NCBI GenBank assembly: GCA_900553405.1
Contig: USDF01000004.1
Coordinates: 1-48,015 of the forward strand
Direction: 5' to 3'
Length of the DNA: 48,015 bases
Source: an uncultured Clostridium sp.
Lineage (GTDB): Bacteria > Bacillota > Clostridia > TANB77 > CAG-508
Shown: positions 43,486 to 48,015 of the stretch, one piece after another
Layout of the letters: every line of letters begins with the position of its first letter
How positions within the stretch are numbered: the stretch's first letter is position 1
Position numbers and translations under genes: made by a program
Notes under the pieces: model-generated
The model's input: the letters and a program-made list of their open reading frames with translations, nothing else
The model's database searches: none
What the model was told of the DNA's origin: nothing

Positions 43486-44490
43486 TTATTTTATCAAATA
43501 TAGTAAATAAGAAATTAGTGGAAAATGAAATATTCCTTCTTCTTTTATTCTTCTTTTTCCTATATTTTTGTAAGCTAAATATTTATTGTATTTTGATAAA
43601 TGAATGTTTAATATTTTTGTTTTTAGTAATTGGTTATAATAATCAATTACACCTTCTTCATCTTCATTTTTACTTAAATTAAGCTTATTTCTATATTCTA
43701 AACACATTAGACTTCCATCTAAATATGCTTTTTTTATTACTCTTTCGTTTCTATATTTTTTATATGCTAAATAGCTTTTTCCATGTTCTTGTTTCCATGT
43801 ACCTAAGTTTTGCTTTAAATTTCTTCCTCCAAAAGCATTTGAGCCATGAAGTCTATACTCAAATAGTTGCTCTTCTATACAAGCTATACCTTTTTGTTTT
43901 GATGCTAAATAAACATCAATCCAGTCATGGGCCATTACATTTTCAGTAAAAGGCAACATTTGCTCTTTTATTTTTTTAGTAAACATACAAGCACAACCTA
44001 TTGCAAAATGTCTCGAAAACGTTAATATATTTTCTTTTCCATTTACTCTTGGATAGCTTTTGTAGTCTAAATAACTTTCATGTAATACTTGTCCATTTTC
44101 ATCTATTTGTTTACAATCTGAATATACTAAATCTACATCTTTTTCTTTTAAAGTTTTTATAGATTTTTCAATTTTATTTTCATACCAAATGTCATCTTGG
44201 TCTGCATAGCTAATATATTCCGCAGTAGATTTTGTAAGTAAAAATTCGAAGTTTTTTAAATACCCTAAATTTTTTTCTTGAAAATATAAAGTTATTCTAT
44301 TATCTTTATTTGCATATTCATTTAAAATTTGTTTTACGTCTTCATTATTAGATGAGTCATCACTAATTATAAGATTAATATTTTCATATGTTTGGCTCAA
44401 GATGCTATCTATTTGTTTAGTTAAAAATGTTATATTTGGATTATATACTGCCATTAAAACATCAATTTTTTCTTGTTTATTTTCTTCCAT
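43486..44490 (-). CDS. GT2 glycosyltransferase, 334 aa
   Basis: Motifs are IDVLMAVYNPNITFLTKQIDSI, ISDDSSNNED, YFQEKNLGYLKNFEFLLTK, the metal site SYADQDDIWYEN, FAIGCACMFTKK and MAHDWIDVYLASKQKG with EYRLHGSNAFGG. No membrane segment is seen. It is the closest relative of the protein at 39399 in this window. It starts 2 nt after the pgsA stop and so is co-transcribed with pgsA, an unexpected pairing. It likely adds a sugar to the exported glycan; the donor is unknown. Confidence 0.9.
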   Translation of the reverse strand: MEENKQEKIDVLMAVYNPNITFLTKQIDSILSQTYENINLIISDDSSNNEDVKQILNEYANKDNRITLYFQEKNLGYLKNFEFLLTKSTAEYISYADQDDIWYENKIEKSIKTLKEKDVDLVYSDCKQIDENGQVLHESYLDYKSYPRVNGKENILTFSRHFAIGCACMFTKKIKEQMLPFTENVMAHDWIDVYLASKQKGIACIEEQLFEYRLHGSNAFGGRNLKQNLGTWKQEHGKSYLAYKKYRNERVIKKAYLDGSLMCLEYRNKLNLSKNEDEEGVIDYYNQLLKTKILNIHLSKYNKYLAYKNIGKRRIKEEGIFHFPLISYLLYLIK

Positions 44491-44492
44491 TT

Positions 44493-45092
44493 CTATTTAT
44501 CCTTTAATAATTCTTTTCCGCCTTTTAAATAATCTATTCCAGAGAAAATTGTAGCAATTACGCAAATTATCATCATTAATGTTGTAAGAATGTTTATAGT
44601 AATTTCGTAACCATTTGTTAGAGTTCCTGTGAATATTGTTCCAAAACTATTATTATCTATAAAAGCTAAAATAATTGCTATCATTTGTGTAACTGTTTTT
44701 AGTTTTCCCCATATACTTGCCGCAATTACTTTTCCACCTTTTTCAACTGCCACTAATCTATAGCCTGATACAATAAATTCTCTAAATACAATTATTGTAG
44801 GTATCCAAGCTGGAATTTTTCCCATTTCTACTAGTATAATCATTGCTGTTATTACTAATATTTTATCTGCAATAGGATCTAAAAATTTTCCAAATGTAGT
44901 TATTTGATTTCTACTTCTTGCAATATAACCATCTAATTTGTCTGTTATTGATGCTATAATAAATATAATATTTAGAATCCATGCTGTAGTAGGTATTCCT
45001 AAGAATTCTCCTGGTATATTAAAAAATGTTACTATTATCATTACTGGTACTAAAATAATACGAAATATTGTTAGTTTGTTTGCTAAATTCAT
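44493..45092 (-). CDS. pgsA: CDP-diacylglycerol-glycerol-3-phosphate 3-phosphatidyltransferase
   Basis: The integral membrane enzyme makes phosphatidylglycerolphosphate, the precursor of phosphatidylglycerol. The CDP-alcohol phosphatidyltransferase signature D-x2-D-G-x2-A-R-x8-G-x3-D-x3-D is visible as DKLDGYIARSRNQ followed by GKFLDPIADK (about residues 50-80). About five to six hydrophobic segments and a length of 199 residues fit. Its stop is 2 nt from the next GT2 start. The start has a weak AGGAAAG site. The gene is the first of the long glycan-region operon after a terminator upstream. Confidence 0.95.
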   Translation of the reverse strand: MNLANKLTIFRIILVPVMIIVTFFNIPGEFLGIPTTAWILNIIFIIASITDKLDGYIARSRNQITTFGKFLDPIADKILVITAMIILVEMGKIPAWIPTIIVFREFIVSGYRLVAVEKGGKVIAASIWGKLKTVTQMIAIILAFIDNNSFGTIFTGTLTNGYEITINILTTLMMIICVIATIFSGIDYLKGGKELLKDK

Positions 45093-45154
45093 TCGTGCTT
45101 TCCTCCATTTTTTTCAATTCTTTTTTCACATGCTTATTATATAATTGTATACAA

Positions 45155-45190
45155 AAAAAAGCAAGAAAAATCTCTAATTTCTTGCCTTTT
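45155..45190 (-). terminator. Intrinsic terminator of the OB-fold gene
   Basis: GCAAGAAA (45161-45168) and TTTCTTGC (45178-45185) pair perfectly; in the minus direction a run of eight T follows. It insulates the upstream gene from pgsA. Confidence 0.8.
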
Positions 45191-45221
45191 TATGAATTTC
45201 AACATACACGTTTTTTTATTT

Positions 45222-45467
45222 TCAAACTTTTTCCGTCTTCAAAATTTCTATACTATCATTATGAATTTTTCCTTCTATTAATAACATATCATCTACTTCT
45301 ACATTTCTATATATATAATCCGCAACATCATTATAAGCCATACATTCTATTGTACTCTTATTTTTTAACATTATTTTAAAAATACTTATTGATACATCTT
45401 TGCTATTGTATATAAATTCAAACTCAACTTCACTTATTACTTTTCCTAATATAAAACATATATTCAT
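45222..45467 (-). CDS. Small OB-fold-like protein, 81 aa
   Basis: I place the start at ATG 45465-45467 because an AAAGGAA site lies 8-9 nt upstream. The protein has alternating hydrophobic strands: MNICFILGKVISEVEF, then SISIFKIMLK, TIECMAYNDVADYI and DDMLLIEGKIHN. This matches a five-strand OB fold such as single-strand-binding proteins (GxV at the start, a valine-rich strand, an AYN-type segment and EGKI near the end). Lacking an SSB C-terminal acidic tail, it may bind nucleic acid in another context. It has its own terminator and lies between pgsA and the DGR template. Confidence 0.6.
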   Translation of the reverse strand: MNICFILGKVISEVEFEFIYNSKDVSISIFKIMLKNKSTIECMAYNDVADYIYRNVEVDDMLLIEGKIHNDSIEILKTEKV

Positions 45468-45653
45468 TGTTATTTTTCCTTTAAAATATATTTTCGTATA
45501 ATTCATATATTCTATTTAATATTTTAAATTTACTAATACAAATTATACTGCTTCATGTTTACCTAGCTAATCTCTAGGATGGAATAAATCTCTTTAATAT
45601 CTAATACTTTACTGTATATATTCCTTGAAATATATAATCTCAAATAATATTAG

Positions 45654-45798
45654 AGTGTGGGCCTAAACGTATTGTTCTTGTTGCTATTAGTCGCATTGTT
45701 GTTGTTACGATTGCTCGTGTAATTGTTGCTATTGTTGTAATTGCCACCCCTATTAGTGCAAGGGTTAGCATTAGAGCTATTGGTGTTAGTAGAGTTTT
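45654..45798 (-). repeat. DGR template repeat (TR)
   Basis: The 145-bp sequence aligns without gaps to the variable repeat at 47799-47943. In coding orientation it is rich in AAC and AAT codons. Read in the VR frame it is mostly Asn, for example NRGGNYNNSNNYTSNRNNNN, and ends with TFRPTL. Adenine-rich template codons are the hallmark of DGR templates because adenines are the mutable bases. It lies right after the reverse transcriptase reading frame, with the RT stop codon at 45802-45804. The TR RNA would be the template for cDNA synthesis. Confidence 0.95.
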
Positions 45799-45801
45799 GA
45801 T

Positions 45802-46817
45802 TTATCCCATTTTATAAAATAATTTATCTGTCAAATTTTTTGTATTTGCTATTCTCATATAACCTATATGTCCGCACAAATACTTTTTAGCTTCCTTACT
45901 GCTTATTTCTCCTATTCTTATTTTATACTTTAGTTCTTTTAACTTATTTTTTAATTTTCTTTTACCGTCTATCTCTTATTTTTAATCTATACTCATTTAT
46001 TTTGTATCCACAAAAATTTACACCTTGTTTATTTTTAAATATCTGTGTTTTTTGATTCAACTCTAAGTATAAAATATCTTTTAAAAACTTTCTTATTTTA
46101 TGCAAAATTTCCTTTGCTTCTTCTTTTGTTTTTACTAATATTATACTATCATCCATATATCTAAAATAATATTTACAATGTAATTTATGTTTTACATATT
46201 GGTCTACTTCATTTAAATATATATTTGCAAACATTTGTGAAGTATAGTTTCCTATTGCTAATCCACACTTTCCTTCATTTGAATATATAATTTTCTTTAA
46301 CAATTTCATTAATTTTATATCTTCTATTTTTTTATTTAAAATATAGTATAATTTATCTTTATTTATATTTTGAAAAAACTTTGTTACGTCCATTTTCAGT
46401 ATATAGTACTCTGACCATATATTTTTACAATGTTTCATTGCTTTTTGAACATCTAAACAAGCTTTATGCATTCCTTTATCTTTTAAGCAAGCATAAGAAG
46501 TTGAAATAAATGTCGGTACAAAATATGGTTCTAAAAAATTGTCTACTACCCATCTATGTACAATTCTATCTATGTATTTACTTTTTTCTATTTTTCTTAA
46601 TTTTGGTTCTTTAATATAAAAAGTATAATAACCTCCGATGTTTATATTCTCCTGTAGATAAATTTTTATATAACCACATTATATATTCTTCCTTTTTTAT
46701 ATTAAATTTTATTATTTCTTTTCTGTAACCCTTTCCTCTTTTACTTAAATTGTGAGCTTTCATCAAATTTTCATATGATAATTTTTTGTCATACTCATTT
46801 CTTATTGTTCTTGCCAT
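45802..46817 (-). pseudogene. DGR-type reverse transcriptase, reading frame broken by two one-base shifts
   Basis: Conceptual translation (about 335 aa) spans three frames. The N-terminal part (46817 to about 46638; ATG 46815-46817, SYENLMKAHNLSKRGKGYRK) ends at a stop at 46611. One base must be skipped near 46637, after which the frame runs to a stop at 45962. A second one-base skip near 45967-45973 gives a C-terminal part with KYLCGHIGYMRIANT ending at 45802. The central frame carries the catalytic motifs: KMDVTKFFQNI (first Asp), GLAIGNYTSQMFANIYLNE (the DGR-type GxxxSQ motif) and FRYMDDSIILVK (YMDD). The enzyme copies TR RNA with adenine misincorporation. Both defects could be real inactivation, recoding or sequencing error. 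Its start overlaps the avd 3' end by 23 bp. Confidence 0.9.
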
Positions 46818-47157
46818 AATATCTTATTAGTCCCCCAACAATTTTTCCTATTTCATGAATTTTTTCTATACAAACTAAAAATTTCTTTTCATCTATCCAT
46901 CTATTTTCTTTCATTATTCTTAATAGTATTCTTTGATAATTTAATTTACTATCTATTCTATTTAAAATAGTATTTCTTTCCTCTATCTTTGATTTATTTA
47001 TATATAATATTTCTTCTAGCATTTTATAAATATTATTTTTATATTCTGTTCCTATGCTAAACTTTTCTGTTCTTGGTAGTTTAATTATTATGTTTAAAAC
47101 ATATTTTACATAATCTTCTATTTTGGGTATTAATATTAATTCTCTTTCATCTTTCAT
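46795..47157 (-). CDS. avd: DGR accessory variability determinant, Avd-like, 120 aa
   Basis: The predicted all-helical, basic protein matches the Avd pattern (four-helix bundle that forms a pentamer and binds RT and template RNA): LPRTEKFSIGTEYKNNIYKMLEEIL, RIDSKLNYQRILLRIMKEN, RWIDEKKF and IEKIHEIGKIVGGLIRYYG near the C-terminus. Avd assists mutagenic retrohoming and is essential in studied DGRs. The gene lies between the MutS-like accessory gene (8 nt gap) and the RT gene (23-bp overlap). The ATG is 47155-47157, with AAAGGAA upstream. It is intact. Confidence 0.88.
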   Translation of the reverse strand: MKDERELILIPKIEDYVKYVLNIIIKLPRTEKFSIGTEYKNNIYKMLEEILYINKSKIEERNTILNRIDSKLNYQRILLRIMKENRWIDEKKFLVCIEKIHEIGKIVGGLIRYYGKNNKK

Positions 47158-47165
47158 ATATAGTT

Positions 47166-47567
47166 TTATTCCTTTTTTAACGTTTTTAATACAGCCAATA
47201 TATATTTGTCTTCTTTATATTTACTTAAACCTTTACAATTTAAGCAGTTAATATTCTTATTACTTTCTTTATGCTTTTTTCCTATTTTACTACATACCTC
47301 TATTAGTTCATTTTTTTCATTATTAATATCATATATAATATATGAATAATTAATTTCATTTAATTTTTCTATATACTTTTCTAATGAATTTACTGGAAAA
47401 CCAACTTTACAAATATTATTTTTAAAGCAATTACATTTTAAATCTATTTTTTTATGTAAAAATACTGCATCTTCTTCTGTTGCTATATAGAATGCTCCTA
47501 ATTTTATTATTACTATCTTTCCTTTATTTTTTTCTTTTAATATTTCTAACATATTACTAAAACTCAT
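47166..47567 (-). CDS. MutS domain I-like DGR accessory protein (MSL type), 133 aa
   Basis: The start ATG 47565-47567 (MSFSNMLEIL) has a GAAAGGTAG site; a longer TTG frame begins inside a terminator-like hairpin and is rejected. Residues 1-75 follow the mismatch-recognition domain I of MutS: GKIVIIKLGAFYIATEEDAVFLHKK resembles the MutS segment with the GDFYE loop, then VGFPVNSLEKYIEKLNEINYSYIIYD resembles the PxxxL...L...Y block. The C-terminal 45 residues carry a Cys pair (NCLNCKG) and are Lys-rich. MutS-like proteins have been reported as accessory genes in some DGRs. The role is unknown. The rest of MutS (ATPase, clamp) is absent. Confidence 0.72.
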   Translation of the reverse strand: MSFSNMLEILKEKNKGKIVIIKLGAFYIATEEDAVFLHKKIDLKCNCFKNNICKVGFPVNSLEKYIEKLNEINYSYIIYDINNEKNELIEVCSKIGKKHKESNKNINCLNCKGLSKYKEDKYILAVLKTLKKE

Positions 47568-47620
47568 ATATTTTACTACCTTTCTTTTTTGTGTTGTCTT
47601 TTTTTGAAACAAAAAAAAGA

Positions 47621-47648
47621 CGCCACGCTAGTGGCGCCACGCTAGTGG
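47621..47648 (-). terminator. Tandem GC-rich hairpins ahead of a T run
   Basis: The 14-nt unit CGCCACGCTAGTGG occurs twice in tandem (47621-47634 and 47635-47648). Each copy is a palindrome with a GCTA loop, and the first extends to CGCCAC/GTGGCG. In the minus direction TCTTTTTTTT follows, so it can end transcription of the target gene before the accessory genes. It is strongly GC-rich in an AT-rich genome. Confidence 0.8.
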
Positions 47649-47726
47649 AAAATTTTGAACCTACTGGCTTCGCCAATAAATTCAAAATTTTCCATCTTAG
47701 CGTACTCCGTTCGCTAATATGCGAAC
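47647..47726. repeat. Inverted repeats between the variable repeat and the accessory genes
   Basis: GGAAAATTTTGAA (47647-47659) pairs with TTCAAAATTTTCC (47681-47693), with an inner TGGC-TTC-GCCA stem (47665-47675). Next to it GTTCGC (47709-47714) pairs with GCGAAC (47721-47726), and TTAGCG (47697-47702) can pair with CGCTAA (47712-47717) as an alternative. In DGRs such structures downstream of the VR can help target recognition. Here they also overlap the terminator. Confidence 0.7.
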
Positions 47727-47788
47727 TTTAAAATTATTTTTTATATTTGATACACTATACTTTATATCTTGCTTAACAGTGCTCAGGG

Positions 47789-48015
47789 CTACATATAAAG
47801 TGTGGGCCTAAACGTATAGTGCTTGCCGCTATAAGTCGCACTGCCGTAGTAACGAAGGCCCGTGTAATAACTGCTACCGAAGTAACTGCCACCCCTACCA
47901 GTACAAGGGCTAGCATTAGAGCTATAGGCGTAAGTAGAGTATTCTGTTGTCCATTCATAAGTATTTGATGCCATATCATTTATTTTACATACTTCATCTC
48001 CATTTGCTCCGGTAT
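47789..48015 (-). CDS. DGR target protein, C-terminal part (5' end outside window), C-type-lectin/FGE-like domain
   Basis: The frame is open from the window edge to TAG at 47789-47791. The visible end reads GDEVCKIND, then MASNTYEWTTEYS, a Tyr/Ser/Gly-rich variable stretch, and TFRPTLYM. The motif MAxNxYEWTTE and the ending FRPTLY are typical of formylglycine-generating-enzyme-like C-type lectin folds used by DGR targets, where the varied residues form a ligand-binding face. In TR terms the Asn codons have become Tyr, Ser, Gly, Phe, Leu and His, mainly aromatic or small residues as expected for a binding surface. The N-terminus (signal peptide, anchor) is not visible. No other reading frame in this interval looks protein-like. 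Confidence 0.9.
   Translation of the reverse strand, partial: TGANGDEVCKINDMASNTYEWTTEYSTYAYSSNASPCTGRGGSYFGSSYYTGLRYYGSATYSGKHYTFRPTLYM
47799..47943 (-). repeat. DGR variable repeat (VR)
   Basis: The repeat aligns to TR 45654-45798 with offset 2145 and no gaps. On the coding strand, 27 of the 29 differences are at adenines of the template and two are C-to-T. The 24 bp at the 3' end of the VR (coding sense) are identical to TR, which is where the initiation-of-homing region (IMH) is expected. VR codes for the last 48 or so codons of the target protein before LYM and stop. Confidence 0.95.

Noticed and set aside
45802..46817. Group II intron or retron reverse transcriptase
   Set aside because: There is no maturase domain X or HNH, no intron RNA domain V is visible, and no retron msr/msd is seen. 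The GxxxSQ motif, Avd-like neighbour and TR/VR pair show a DGR.
47609..47726. CRISPR-like array
   Set aside because: There are only two tandem 14-mers, without spacers, plus unrelated hairpins; no cas genes are seen.
47773..47979. Alternative reading frame over the variable repeat
   Set aside because: It gives a hydrophobic Val/Ala/Ile-rich protein with no recognisable motif, whereas the other frame matches the TFRPTL ending of DGR targets and the Asn-codon template.
1..48015. tRNA or rRNA genes
   Set aside because: I saw no cloverleaf with GTTCRA-type T-loop sequences and no rRNA stretches in intergenic regions; the only structured RNA I can support is the T-box leader.

Overview
The window is very AT-rich and reads as the chromosome of an anaerobic, low-GC Gram-positive of class Clostridia, probably an uncultured gut-type lineage. 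The support is a SCIFF six-cysteine peptide, a pyruvate phosphate dikinase, a T-box-controlled glycyl-tRNA synthetase, a lysozyme with clostridial ChW repeats, strong AAAGGAGG ribosome binding sites and a proofreading-deficient PolA. I cannot name a species. Nearly all genes lie on the minus strand and read from high to low coordinates; only two small genes (618 and 5743) are on the plus strand.

Layout. Positions 1-2700 hold the start of a pilin-like gene, a small unknown protein, an orphan SCIFF peptide gene missed by ordinary length cut-offs, an unknown protein behind a four-copy 11-nt direct repeat resembling a WalR/PhoP site, and a DUF5662 protein. Positions 2.8-15.5 kb are mostly housekeeping: ppdK, an AbrB/MraZ-like small protein, an ankyrin protein, glyS with its T-box leader, an intergenic region with DnaA-box-like and GTTACA motifs, galE, a lytic transglycosylase, polA and an acyl-CoA synthetase. 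From 15.6 to 45.1 kb lies a long surface-glycan region. It has queH and ruvB embedded, then polytopic GT-C-like proteins, two DUF2142 proteins, many GT2 glycosyltransferases, rmlB, rmlA and rmlD (no rmlC), glf, a six-ChW GH25 lysozyme, a Wzx-type flippase, a DUF2304 protein, a methyltransferase-like protein, an extracellular metallo-beta-lactamase-fold protein, a Wzm/Wzt ABC exporter pair and pgsA. These genes would make nucleotide sugars (UDP-Gal, UDP-Galf, dTDP-sugar), assemble glycans on lipid carriers and export them.

The most striking element is at 45.65-48.0 kb: a diversity-generating retroelement (DGR). In transcription order it has the 3' end of a C-type-lectin/FGE-like target gene carrying the variable repeat (VR), a set of GC-rich inverted repeats, a MutS-domain-I-like accessory protein, an Avd-like four-helix protein, a DGR-type reverse transcriptase and the template repeat (TR). 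TR and VR align without gaps over 145 bp with 29 differences, 27 of them at template adenines on the coding strand. This is the expected signature of adenine-directed mutagenic retrohoming. The reverse transcriptase reading frame is broken by two one-base shifts as the sequence stands, so the element is either recently inactivated, recoded, or affected by sequence errors.

Regulatory signals include sigma-A-type promoters with 17-nt spacers (SCIFF, ppdK, 5743 gene, glyS, rmlA, rmlD), several intrinsic terminators, a conserved leader element shared by the pilin-like gene and glyS and partly by ppdK, and a dispersed hairpin repeat related to GGGACAG...GTCCC.
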